Shown: positions 24,481 through 34,835 of the stretch, piece after piece
Position numbering within the stretch: position 1 is the stretch's first letter
Layout: every line of letters begins with the position of its first letter
Program-made: the position numbers and the translations under genes
NCBI GenBank assembly: GCA_038380435.1
Contig: JAWZYU010000034.1
Coordinates: 1,594,704-1,658,703 of the forward strand
Reading direction: 5' to 3'
DNA length: 64,000 nt
DNA from: Ryuthela nishihirai
Taxonomy: Eukaryota; Arthropoda; Arachnida; Araneae; Heptathelidae
The notes under the pieces: model-generated
Told to the model about the DNA's origin: nothing
Seen by the model: the letters and a program-made list of their open reading frames with translations, nothing else
Databases searched by the model: none

Positions 24481-25177
24481 TGAATTAGTCTTAGTGTACT
24501 GCTATTACTCAAGAATTTTCAGTTTTTACCATTTCTAGCATTTTTCATTCCAAATAACATTAAGATTTTTATTTGGCTTTCTCATAATTGTTTTTTTTTA
24601 CAAAATATGTAAAAGCCAGAAATAGGACAAATTAGGAAATTGGTTAAGTGGCCAATTTGTATATATCACAGAAATATTTCCACTGTCCACTCTCAGGTCT
24701 CAATAACTGACCTCGGGCCTGGTCATAGAAAAATTTCATTGCTTTTTAAATAACCTATATAATTTTTCCCTTTTACTCTTAAAACAAAAAATTGCTTTCC
24801 CACTAGTTGGGTAATGGACCAAATCATTGTTGTGTATTGTAAACCTCTTGACTGTAGAACTCTACCTCCAAATTTTAAATTTCTACTATTTAACCCTTTG
24901 CACTTAAAGGTTTTTTTTTTTTTGCTATAGGGAAGTGGCAACTTTTTTTGCTAAAAAGTTGAAATTTTTTACAACTAACAAAAATAAATTGTACATAAAC
25001 ACCACAAAATCAAACTCATCTTTACTGCTTCTAATTTCATTTGGCTCCATTTTTATAACCACTAAAAATACTGTTTAAATTAATTTTAAACAATGCTGTA
25101 CTATGAAGTGCACATAGACAATAGATTTACACATCTAAAATGTAAATTCGAGTTGCATTAAACAAAGTGGTGACTAG

Positions 25178-26574
25178 TAGGGTTTCTGTACTCGACTCGG
25201 ACTCGTCAAGTATTTGGGTAGTTACTCGGATTCAGGACTCGACTAGTCCACGAGTTCACAAAACAGCCGAGTCTCATCCATATACATATAAACTACCGTA
25301 TACCAAACAAGAGAGACATCCGACACCTGCAAATTCTATCTCCTTTTATTGCATGACTGGTAGAGTTGCACAGTCGGTCCATTAAAAATGGAATATTACA
25401 AGAAAAAATCAGAGCTAAACTGGGCCACAATCTTGAGTTAGTTTTAGATTGTCAAATTCGTTGGAGTTCTCTTGCTTATATGATAATCATGTTTGTGAAA
25501 CTACAAAAATTCATCGAGGAAGCTTTAGTAGATCTCAACTGTTCACACATGCTTGATGACATCGATTTTAACGCTCAAAGATCTCCATAATTCACTTGAA
25601 CCTGCCAAATTGGCAATTGAAGTTTTAACCCGAAACTATACGACTCTGCATTCAGCTGGCATTACATTGGAGTACATGAAAAGAAAAATTTCGAACTGTA
25701 AAAGTAAACTAGCGTGTGAATTATTAGAAAATATGGAGAAGAGAATTGATGAGCGAGTAAATATAGATTTAATGAATTTGTTCAAAGCGCTTAAAGATCC
25801 AAAATTTGTACCTACTAAATGGGCTTTAGACTTAGCCACACAATTATTAAAAAGACTTTGCCAAAAAGATAATAATGAATCAACGGAAGTTTCGCAAGAC
25901 CAAGAATTAATAATAGTTGAAAATCGAGGAAGAACTTGATTTAATTTTGAAAAACACAGCTGAACCTCCAACTCCAAAAGAATCCGAGATTTATAGCAAA
26001 CTTAAACAAGAATTTTTGCTTTTCAGAAATACTGGAAAACGAACAAGTAATCTTGATGACCTGTACAATGCACTTTCCTCCATAAAACCAACTTCAACTT
26101 CTAATGAAAGAACATTTTCAATAAGTGGCAGCTTCTGTACTACAATCAGATCGAGACTTGCTGACAAGTCTCTTAATTCGTTAGTATTTCTCAAATATTT
26201 CTACCTGAAGACCAAAAGCAATTAAATTGAAATAAATAAATGTTCAAATAGTTATATCTAGTTTTAAAGTTTAATTTTTGAAAATAAATGGATTGATTAA
26301 TATTTAAATCTGAGTACATTTTCTTTATAATTTCTTGGCACTGCCACAAATCTCAGTTGAAAAACTTGCAATATAATAAATAATACTAATTTTTAACTAA
26401 TTTTTGTAATTTTATTTTGTTACGAAGACTTCAGCTATGAGAATTGTTATTGAACTCCAAAATATTAAACGTTTTCGCTTATTGAGTTCAGATTTAGATC
26501 CGGACTCAACGAGTTTTCAAAATTTGGAACTCGTACTCGCAGAGTCCTAAAAACCCGAGTTTTCAGAAACCTTA
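25178..26574 (+). mobile_element. hAT transposon remnant with TIRs and 8-bp target duplication
   Basis: The ends are TAGGGTTTCTG at the left and, reverse-complemented, TAAGGTTTCTG at the right. They are flanked by GTGACTAG (25170-25177) and GCGACTAG (26575-26582), an 8-bp duplication with one mismatch, as expected for hAT. ACTCG-rich subterminal motifs occur at both ends. It is 1,397 bp long, about half an autonomous element, and encodes only the C-terminal part of a transposase. It lies inside a TTAA-flanked repeat (24890-26683). Confidence 0.88.
25366..26225 (+). pseudogene. hAT transposase, C-terminal part
   Basis: Frames join across 25366-25590, 25553-25939 and 25917-26225 with two frameshifts. 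The start reads LVLDCQIRWSSLAYMIIMF, typical of the RW(N)S region in hAT transposases. The end reads LYNALSSIKPTSTSNERTF, then SGSFCTTIRSRLADKSLN and LVFLKYFYLK, the hAT C-terminal dimerisation domain (Dimer_Tnp_hAT). The N-terminal BED finger and the first catalytic Asp region are missing. Confidence 0.85.
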
Positions 26575-26775
26575 GCGACTAGGTCACCTCGAGTGCAAAG
26601 GATCTGTTTATAAACCAGTTATTATCACCTCAGTTGCCATTCAAGTAGTGACTGAGGGTCACCTCTCGAGTGCAAAGGGTTAATAGATCATTTGAAATAT
26701 TAATTTAATTTTTTGTATTTTCTATAATTAGAGGGTACTAAGCCTTTGGAAAATGCAATTCATAATATTTCATTG

Positions 26776-26892
26776 TAGGTTAAAGAACGCACTGGGTGGC
26801 ATTGAAGGAAAGCATTAATCTGTCTGTTAAGAGTGATTTAGTGGATTTTATTCTGAGCTTGTGGGGTCTTGTAACTTGTTCATCTAAAGTTT
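26776..26892 (+). repeat. SINE family A, old fragment
   Basis: It matches the 3' half from TTAAAGAACGCACTGGGTGG through TCTGAGC..GTGGGGTC, heavily diverged. Confidence 0.6.
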
Positions 26893-28298
26893 AATTATGT
26901 GGAAGTTCCAATCTGAAATATAAGGGTTTGAGGCTATAAGTTCTCAAATTTTTAGTAGCTTTATACATGTAGTTATGCCTTTTACGATTAGCATGATTGT
27001 TCCTTTTAGTCCATAATAAACTAAATTGTTCCTTATAGCCATATTCTAGAATAGTCTATTTGTTGGAGAAATCTCTGACAAGAATTGTTAATAAAATTTG
27101 TTTCAAAGTGAACATGGTATAACAAGATCTAGATAGGAAAACTGCAAAGTCCTTATATCTGAGTTGGGAATCTAATCTCTATCTTTGTTCAACAACCATT
27201 CTGGATTCTAATTCGAGTATAACTTGTTTTAGAGCCATTTTTGGATTTCCCCTGGGTCTCTGTTTCACTGTCATTATGAATTCCAACTGGGATGCTCTTG
27301 CTTGCATCTTAGTGACCTTGTATTCGAAACTGATTCCTGGTTTTTTACAGCCATCCTAAATTTGAACTTCTACTCTTTTTCTGCTGCGATTATGAACTCT
27401 AACTTAGGTTCATTTGCTTGACAGTAATCGTTCATTCAAACCTGACCTCGTTCTTGATATGTTCAAGCCTTGGTCTTTTTGCTTCATCTCCATCCCTGAT
27501 TTGAAGCAGGTCCCTTTGTTCCACAGCTGTTCTATATTTGATTCGTGTGTTCTGAAGAAATTATCAATTTTCTCGTATGCCCTTTACAGCAAAATAGTTG
27601 TGAATTTTATAGTTCTAGAGCCTTTGTGCTAGTTGCTGATTGCAACCACAACTTTCAAAGGGATTTAAAAATCGTCCTGTTTTGCAAAATTACTTTTTTT
27701 TATGATGGGAGGATTAGGATATTTAAATTGTTTTTGGAAAGTCTGGTCAGTATTATTTCCTGTGATGGTCTTGATATTCTAATTCGGGGTTTTGGTAGAT
27801 TTACTTTTCATTTTTTAGTTATGTCAGTGTGTTTGGCTATCCACACTTTTATATGAAGTCATAGTCATAAAGCTCACATATGTAGTTATGAAGGCTAAGC
27901 CACACATGATACAATAAACAAATATTCTGGAAGTGTGGGGTTCGAGTCTCCACACCTCCTACCCATCTGAGGATTGCCCAGTGACAAACAACAATTAATG
28001 CTACTACCCTACAGGTAACCCATAGAAACCATCTCTTTAAGCCCTTTGCCAATTACAAAGAAAAAACATGCAGTGGAGGGGAGAAGAGACTTGCTCAGTT
28101 TTTTACCAGTGTTATTTCTTGTGTGCATAACTTTAGATGGGGAGGGAAAGGACACAACAGATGATGCAGTAGTATTAGAGAGTCAAGAAGCCACTTATAA
28201 ACATCTCATTATTAGAAAAGACGTGTATAATTTTGAAAAGTAACTCAAATTTAAATTACAAGCATAATTCCTCTACTTCAAGGATCTAAGTATAAAAA
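26893..28298. other. Minisatellite and unassigned sequence
   Basis: Apart from the 37-bp repeat, GTGTGGGGTTCGAGTCTCCA near 27935 is B-box-like and may be a SINE scrap. The 65-codon frame at 28046-28243 is unrecognised. Confidence 0.4.
27150..27560. repeat. Degenerate minisatellite, period about 37 bp
   Basis: About nine diverged units of the form AGCCATTCTGAATTCTAACT plus a T-rich remainder, for example beginning at ACCATTCTGGATTCTAAT, AGCCATTTTTGGATTTC, GTCATTATGAATTCCAAC, AGCCATCCTAAATTTG and GCGATTATGAACTCTAAC. Spacings are 37-42 bp. The ORFs across it are by-products. Confidence 0.65.
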
Positions 28299-28434
28299 TA
28301 TCCCATCAAGCAGCTGCTTGCCACAAGAGGTCTGACAGGACCTCAGCAGAAAAATCACAAATATCCTTGCCTTATCTGGGGCTCGAACCCCAGATCCCTT
28401 TTATCAGTAACCAAGTGTACTAATCACTCAGCCT
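28299..28434 (-). repeat. SINE family B, internally deleted
   Basis: TCAAGCAGCTGCTTGCCACA to GGGGCTCGAACCCCAGATCC and the head. The middle cassette with TATGGCATATAAACT is missing. Confidence 0.8.
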
Positions 28435-28679
28435 AGCTTATAAGCATAATGAAAACTGAAAGGAATTACAGTACATAGATCGTCTAGGAAACAAGTGTTT
28501 TAATCTACCTAATTTAAAACGAAACCTCTTTTGTCACCATTCTTTCGAGAACCACCCCCTCTCAGATAATCTCTCAGTAACAAAGCAGAAAAGACCTTAT
28601 TGAGGAAAACACCCCTATTGGCATCTCAAACTGTCGACAAAATATTGCTCAAGCAACTTTCGTCAAACAAATTACACCA

Positions 28680-28735
28680 AACCAGTCTGGTAGTACCTCC
28701 ATAGCCTATGGCTGAAGGTGTATTGAATTTCTGTA
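28680..28735 (+). repeat. Short LINE 3'-end match
   Basis: Sequence around CAGTCTGGTAGTACCTCCAT and AGCCTATGGCTG parallels the 3' end of the 37.5-kb LINE (41118-41150). It is too short to interpret further. Confidence 0.4.
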
Positions 28736-28867
28736 AACTGATTTCTCGTGTTTCCAAAGAATAATCTTATTACGGCTTTAAATTTTTTTGCAATTCAAGA
28801 AGTTTCTTTGCGAATATAAATGAAGTTCTTTGTGAAAATATTTCTTTAAATGATTGTTAGAACTAAA

Positions 28868-28940
28868 ATGCTGACTTCTGCTGTGGTCCTGTGATCCTCA
28901 CAGACCTATGGCATATAAACTGACTGGCTCCTTTCATACC
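28868..28940 (+). repeat. SINE family B, body fragment
   Basis: CTGCTGTGGTCCTGTGATCC and CATATAAACTGACTGGCTCC match the family body; head and tail are absent. Confidence 0.65.
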
Positions 28941-29098
28941 CTGAAATGATTCATCATGACCTCCCATAAGTTTTTCATGTTTGACATACTGATACAGTAG
29001 ATTAGGTTAACCATAATACTGAAAATAATGTTACAAGAAAGCAGCCAGTAAAATAGTTCTTAGAGAAACATTTGCCTCATGGCAAAGGAAGGGAAAAA

Positions 29099-29163
29099 AA
29101 TAATTCAGTAGTAAAGGATGTGTGCTTACAAGACATCCTGTGATTATTTTCTACTGAATTATT
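29099..29163. repeat. 65-bp hairpin, related to the family D tail
   Basis: AATAATTCAGTAG (29099-29111) and its exact inverse at 29151-29163, with AGGATGT/ACATCCT nested inside. Confidence 0.65.
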
Positions 29164-29389
29164 GATTTAACGCCATGACGTGACAAATATGAAATGAAAT
29201 TCAATTTCTGTGAGGCAACGGTTGTCCACTTCCCGGATAGATGGCATCTTCGTGTGAACATAATGTTGTGCACGGAGATCACAACATCATAAGTAGAGTG
29301 CACAACAATTAATTTTACCCTATTAAACCATGTGAATCAAATAGTCCGGAAAGTTTTATGCCACACTAGCTGAAAATGTTTGCTGATGA

Positions 29390-29470
29390 TGGTTGTAGTG
29401 GTTAGCATAACTGGCATATTTCCAGGAGACATTGATTCAAGTCCCACTCAGAGCAAAACCAATAGAGGAT
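29390..29470 (+). repeat. tRNA-like SINE head, family D
   Basis: GTTGTAGTGGTTAGCATAAC and ATTGATTCAAGTCCCACTC are A- and B-box-like; AGCAAAACCAA follows, as in the inverted copy at 4.8 kb. Confidence 0.6.
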
Positions 29471-29889
29471 TTTGTAAAAAAAAAAAAGGGAAAATGGTGT
29501 GAAATTCAGATGAAATCTAATTCGATTGGTAAAAACCAGGGCAATTTACTAAGGGTTCCAAATTTAGTTGACCGAAACTGTCATTTCTTCCCAAAAATGA
29601 AACCCTACAGAAAATTTAACTAAGGCAGCTGCATTTTTGTTTGAAAAGAACAATATTGCATGCATGATTGCTTTTGCATGTTACATCCAACTTCAATTAC
29701 AGTGAATTTTATTGCCTTGAAAGTTCTCGACCCTAAAGTGGAACAACCTGTACCCTGTCACCCCTCCTCTTTTGCTTGATTTTTTTTTTTCTTTAATTCT
29801 CACAATAGTATAGGGGTCAGTAGTGATGTGAACTATAAGTATTTGTTTTTAACCATCATTTTTCCCTCCAGAACAATGAATGCTACTAT

Positions 29890-29965
29890 CCAGTAATAAA
29901 GTATTGCAGGAAAATGTCCTGTGGACAGAAACTTGAAATAATTTGCTGAAAAAAGCTGCCACTCA
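29890..29965. repeat. Family D tail copy
   Basis: CAGTAATAAAGTA, AATGTCCTGTGGACA and AATAATTTGCTGAAAA parallel the tail at 4795-4870. Confidence 0.5.
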
Positions 29966-30149
29966 GTACAAATATGTGCTAGTGGTGCCCCCCCTTTCCA
30001 GATTCAATGAAGCTGTGTGACCAAAGAAATATATTAGGGAATTAAGCAATCATTTGACATGCTACAGCTATTTGACTTAGCCTTTAGATATTTAATGACT
30101 TGATTAGTGTTTCGACATGACTTTGGTTACCACTGGTGTTAAATAAAAA

Positions 30150-30303
30150 ATAAATAAATACCCCCTCAAGCAGCTGCTTGCCACAGTAGAAGGTCTGAGA
30201 GGATGGCAGGACCTCAGCAGAAAAACGACACATCCATGCTTTACCTGGGGCTCGAGCCCAGGTCCCTTAGATCAATAGCCAAGCGTGCTAACCACACGGG
30301 ACA
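30150..30303 (-). repeat. SINE family B
   Basis: Inverted tail CCCCCTCAAGCAGCTGCTTG, body, and head (GGGGCTCGAGCCCAGGTCCC). Confidence 0.85.
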
Positions 30304-30368
30304 CTAAAAGGGCCCTGCCCTAGAGATATTACATTGTTTATGGAAAACTGAAATACTTTCGTGTTATT

Positions 30369-30592
30369 GGGGAGTGGCTCAGTCAGTGGTATGCCAGGCT
30401 CGTAATCTGCAGTTCCCAGGTTCGAGTCGCAGCTGGGTCAGCGTTGAGATTTATCTGTGCAAAACTCCTCGCTCTGCCCACAGTCAGTTGGGGACACCGA
30501 TGAACTTGGAAAGTCCTTTGTCCGTCGGGTGGGATGTTAAGCCATGGCCCCGTGTGCAGGAGAGCCATACCCTTTGCATGTTAAAGAACACA
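30369..30592 (+). repeat. SINE family A, 3'-truncated
   Basis: It has an intact-looking head (GTGGCTCAGTCAGTGG, GGTTCGAGTCGC) and body, and stops at TTAAAGAACACA. Confidence 0.8.
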
Positions 30593-30862
30593 TGTTTTTA
30601 CAAGTGTCATCACATCAGTAGTGTCACATGGTCTCCTGAGGTATGTTGGCCAATAAATCTCAATATTTCTTGTTACAGAGGGCCTTCAAACTGTTTTTGA
30701 CATATATATATATGCCTCTAGATTTGCACTCGTTCCTCTGAAGTTAATGGGCTATGTTTTATTTGAAAGCTTCCTAAATTTGTCATATGTTGAACACAAT
30801 GACCATATTGTTTCACTGGTAGCATGTAAAGTTTGGTCTGCAAAATCTTCATTGTTATAAAT

Positions 30863-31306
30863 GCAATGGTTTTGTTTTGCAGATGCACGTCCAAGAACTT
30901 TCTGAACACCCTTATAACATAGAAGATAATCACAATGTTACCTGCTGTTCTTTTGGTGTTGATAAATCAATAAATATTTTGCAGAAAAAAAATTCGTCGG
31001 CATACAGGATTTGCACCCGCATCTCTCCAGAAACATGAGAGTATTCTTCCAGTTGAACTAATGCCAGCTCTGTATTTTGGTGATAGAAATCTCAGTGATA
31101 GTTTAGTCTTAAAATTAGCTGGCATTATTTCAACTGGAAGAATACTCTGGCATGTTTCTGGAGAGATGCAGGTTCAAATCCCGTATGTCCCGCAAAATAT
31201 TTATTGATTTATCAACGCCAAAAGAGCAGCAGGTAACGTGATTATCGTCATGTTATAAGGGTGTTCAGAAAGTTCTTGACGTGCATCTGCAGAACAAAAC
31301 CATTGC
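30863..31306. repeat. Near-perfect ~200-bp inverted repeat with tRNA-like sequence in each arm
   Basis: Arms 30863-31069 and 31117-31306 with a 47-bp spacer. Shared blocks include GAACTTTCTGAACACCCTTA, GTTGATAAATCAATAAATAT, CATCTCTCCAGAAACATG and TATTCTTCCAGTTGAA. The right arm read forward carries GGCATTATTTCAACTGGAAG and GCAGGTTCAAATCCCGTATG, tRNA-like A and B regions. RNA from this region would form a long hairpin. Confidence 0.85.
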
Positions 31307-32059
31307 AAAACCCCTCCAGCATTTATGCGAAGTTGCAGATGTTTACCCTAATTCTGGAACACTTGGTGATACTCCTGTTGGTGAATGCTCTGCAACTCTG
31401 AACGAATGCATTTTGCAAGATCTTGCACCCTTGAAAAAGGCTTACCAACAAATTCCTTTTTTAATTTTGGAAACAAAAATCGCATGTTGTAATGTCGAGT
31501 GAATATGCAGGATGGGGTAGCTGTTTGATTTTTTTTCCTGCTCCAGATAGGCTGTAACTTGTAAGGTTTTGTGAGCACAGGCATAGTCATGAATCCTTGA
31601 CACACCCATTGTTGGATGCTGCTCCTTCCTCTCCTTAACTGTTTGGGGCAAAACAATGTTGGTGTAGTATTAGCCCTTTATAGTAATTTTTTCAGGTAAT
31701 TTGTTCATGGCTACCACTCCTTGGGAATATAAACAAGTTGTGAGCACCTTTTCCTTTAGTGATGAATATCTTGTCGGAGGATTTGGAGAGACAGTTCATC
31801 TCCCACAACCCGAATCTATTTGATCTTTCTCTGAATTGTATAGTAATAAAACCATGTCTCATCTATGAAAATGTCAACAATTTGGTGACACTAGGTTCAA
31901 ACATTACCAGCATCTCCTTGCACATGTCGACTCTAGTCCTGTTTTGCCGTTCTGTCAGTTTGTAGGGTACCCATTTGGCACAGATTGTTCAGAGCTTTAA
32001 ATGTTGATGAATAAATTATTTCTACACTGACATCTAAACTTATTGCCTGAATGATGTTC

Positions 32060-32890
32060 TGGTTGATGCTCAACTGTGATGAGCAGTGTGGTTTCAGAAG
32101 TGGTGGTGGATGTGATTTTCACTTAGGTAGATTTTTGAGAAATGTTTAGTTTCAGAAATCTTGGATTACTAGTTTTGTTGATTTCAAAAAGGTTTTTATT
32201 CTGTTGAGAATTATAATTTGTGGTTGATTGTGAGATCTTATTTAGTATACCAGACAACTTCATTAGCATGATGAGAGCTCTCTGTAATGGCAGTCATGTG
32301 AGAGTTCGTAAAGCATGTGATAAAAATTGATCAGGCAGGCTGTGGTTGTTATTCTGAATTGTTGCACTCTTGAGAGGGGGATGCAACAGATACTGGTGGT
32401 GTACAGCATGAGATTAATAGGGATCACTGCTGGAACCTTTTAAGAATTTACAGAGTGTGAAGAAATAGGTGTATACACCTAATGATTAAAATTAGATGCT
32501 TTGTAAACAAGATAATAGGAGATTTTATGCTTTTGATTCTAGATGCTTACGCAGTATCTTGGGACATTAGATGGTTCAACTATGTAAGTAATGTTGAGGT
32601 TAGGCAAAGGAGTCTGCAACCTCCTTTGGAGCAGCATATTGTGCAGAGACTCCATTGGTTTGGTCATGTTGCCTGTATGCATAACTATAGCGAATAGTGT
32701 TATGAACAGTGTGTCCAAGGCCTCATAAAAAGGGAAACCTAGGATGTGGTGGGCAGACAATATGAACAGGGCCTTTTAGAATTGGCCTATCATAGTCCTA
32801 CCTGCATGGAGATGCAGCAGGTGTAGCTCAGGAGAGATATATTTGGCAAACTAATTTCATAATCTGGTTGGACTGTAATTCATGCTGCTT
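32060..32890 (+). repeat. LINE fragment inserted in a mariner element
   Basis: It begins at sequence matching GATGAGCAATGTGGATTCAG of the reverse transcriptase and ends with the family's GATGATGA-like 3' end. Internal deletions remove the YADD region. Mariner coding sequence lies on both sides. Confidence 0.8.
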
Positions 32891-32954
32891 GATGATGATC
32901 CCCTGATTTTCCTTGACAAGTTCACGAACAGCAGTGATGATTCCTGTTCACTGC

Positions 32955-33316
32955 GGGGTGGGGGTGGCTCAGTCGGTAATGGACCAGACTTGTAATCTGC
33001 AGTTCACAGGTTCGAGTCCCAGCTGAGTTAACATTGAGATTTTTTTCTCCAAAACTCCCTACCATACCCATGGTCAGTAGTATGACCTTAAGCTGTGACC
33101 CCCGTGTGCTGGAGTGGAGAGCCATACCATGTGCACATTAAATTCTTAAGTTCCAGACTGGATGGCCTTGGCGGGAGGCTACCATCTGTCTCTCAACAGC
33201 TGTTCCATTGGGTCCCCTCCCCCAATCTTCTCTGAGCCTTTGGTGTCCATGAGACCTGGCCATTTAGCCCATGGTGTGCAAAAAAGTGCTGCTCAGAGGT
33301 AAAACCAACCCAGTCA
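32955..33316 (+). repeat. SINE family A in mariner, 10-bp target duplication
   Basis: GGGGGTGGCTCAGTCGGTAA and GGTTCGAGTCCCAG are intact A and B boxes. TGTTCACTGC flanks it at 32945-32954 and 33317-33326. The insertion splits the mariner reading frame. Confidence 0.9.
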
Positions 33317-33769
33317 TGTTCACTGCCTCCTATGGTCTTCCTGCACAAAGGTCTTCGAAGCTCTGCTGTCCTCTGAATTTGCACATGCATTCTGTAAAAC
33401 AGTGCCGTATGAACAAGCACAATCCCCATTGTGATAATGAAGTTTTGCATCCAGATGAAAAGGTGCTATGGAATATACTAAAGACATGTTTCCCAGACAA
33501 ACTTTACGAGAGTGACAACAAAGAAATGATTGTCTAAACTTGTCATAACATATTACAATAGACTTTCAAACTCTTTAACTTCAAAGAGTGCAAATCTACA
33601 AACAAAAATGTGAACACGCTCCATGTGGAGCTTTCTAAAGATGAAAAGATTTTACATTTTCACAATAAAAAATTACACGTACCTGCAGAGGGAAAATTAT
33701 TAGGATTTTTAAATAAACGGCTGATTGAAGGCATGGAGAAAAACCTGCCCCTCCTTCAAGAGCCATATG

Positions 33770-34230
33770 GCCTGCCTTGAGACATATTACTCCAGTTTAG
33801 GATTGACAATGCCCAGCTACTTAAGTGAGGGTTCAGGTACCTGTGATGACCTCTGATCAGGATTATACACAAGCTGATATAAGTAAGGTAACTCATACCT
33901 CTGTTAACTTCGGTCTGGCAACCTACAAGGAAAGAGAAAACAGCAGCAGTTTCTCCATCAGACCAGTGCAGCAAATTCAGAATCCATATTCAAGGTCAAA
34001 GCCTTAAACCAGTCCACTCTAGTTGGTATAGTCAGCACTAGGACCCTGTGAAGTTGACCACTTCAGCAGGGTTGAAAAAAAGAAAAGGTGTTCCCTTCCA
34101 AAAGAGAATCTCTTGAAAGGTACTAACAGCCTGCACCATGAGAAGGTGGGGTCAGACATTAGGTACTAGACCTGGTCGGTTCTGTGTATCAACACTGCAT
34201 TGGTACCTAACCTGAAAAAATGACTATAAA
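33770..34230 (-). repeat. LINE 5' leader fragment
   Basis: Read on the minus strand it parallels 37540-37820: CAGGGTCCTAGTGCTGAC, then ATGGATTCTGAATTTGCTGC, then TCATCACAGGTACCTGAAC. A related leader also occurs at 44850-45060 on the minus strand. It lies just upstream of the RRM-gene coding exon. Confidence 0.7.
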
Positions 34231-34805
34231 TGCCTAGTTGTATGTGTTCACAAGTTTCCTTAACTTGTTCTAGGTAAAGAAATCACCTTCACATTCCATC
34301 AGGGTGTCATTTTTAGGCAGGTGAGGAACATGGTCACTGAACTTTTTTTGCTGTGATGAATTCCCTACTTAATTTATCTTGTCAACAGTGTGGCCACAAG
34401 TCAGTCTTTGTTTCTCTGGTTCCACAATTCCTAATTGTCTATTTAATGGGTGATCCATGTAAATATTTTGTGTTAACTGTATACTGATAAATACATTGCA
34501 TTGATTCCTAATACTATTCATAGCAATATCTAATTGACTTGTGCTTCAGTTGATTTAGCTCTGAAGCAATTTTTGATGCACAATAGTAGGTTGATCAGAT
34601 TGTGAAACCTCTATATTCTATATATCTTGGTGCTAAGAAAGATGACCCAAAATTTAATGTATTTCTGTTACGAATTTAGATAAGACTTCAGCTGGAGCCC
34701 ATCCTCCTTAGTAAGTCTAAAATAATAAGTCTTTCATTGTTAGTTTAACAAATAATATAGTGAGTCTGTCAATGTTTTTCTTGTTTTAAGCTGCTTGCCC
34801 AAGAT

Positions 34806-34821
34806 TGTTTCTTTTTTTCAG
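34806..34821 (+). promoter_or_regulatory. 3' splice site before the RRM-gene coding exon
   Basis: A T-rich tract ending in TTTTTTTCAG immediately precedes the exon; the ATG follows 14 bases later. This implies at least one upstream exon, probably 5' UTR. Confidence 0.75.
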
Positions 34822-34835
34822 GTTACAGTCCTGAA

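Larger units (their letters stand above)
24890..26683. mobile_element. TTAA-flanked repeat carrying the nested hAT element
   Basis: TTAA at 24890-24893 is followed by CCCTTTGCACTTAAAGG; the right end is CTCGAGTGCAAAGGG plus TTAA at 26680-26683. Without the hAT insertion (25178-26582 including one target copy) it would be about 390 bp. A second internal copy of the right end (GGTCACCTCGAGTGCAAAGG, 26582-26601) shows that terminal sequence was duplicated within the element. Confidence 0.7.
31280..33420 (-). pseudogene. Mariner transposase, decayed and split
   Basis: N-terminal part on the minus strand around 33390-33320 and 32950-32890 (QQSFEDLCAGRP, EAVN, then ITAVRELVKENQGI), with SINE A between the two pieces. 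After the LINE insertion the frame resumes near 32000 (LNNLCQMGTLQTDRTAKQD, SSRHVQGDAGNV). IDETWFYYY, the signature holding the first catalytic Asp, is at 31840-31866. MRFLFPKLKKEFVGKPFSRV, then LAKCIRSELQSI and EYHQVFQN at 31348-31500 form the C-terminus. Several frameshifts are present. Confidence 0.8.
30719..33596 (-). mobile_element. Mariner-type element, interrupted by a LINE fragment, a SINE and an inverted repeat
   Basis: Imperfect inverted termini: AGATTTGCACTCGTTCC...TGAAGTTAA at about 30719 and, reverse-complemented, AGATTTGCACTC..TGAAGTTAA at about 33596. Transposase coding sequence runs on the minus strand in two parts. Removing the LINE (32060-32890) and SINE A (32955-33326) would leave about 1.7 kb. 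The inverted repeat at 30863-31306 lies near its 3' end. The ends are inferred and less certain than the transposase. Confidence 0.6.

Noticed and set aside
25636..25977. 113-codon minus-strand frame
   Set aside because: Antisense shadow of the hAT transposase remnant.
31348..31656. 102-codon minus-strand frame as an independent gene
   Set aside because: FLFPKLKKE and the following residues identify it as the mariner C-terminus.
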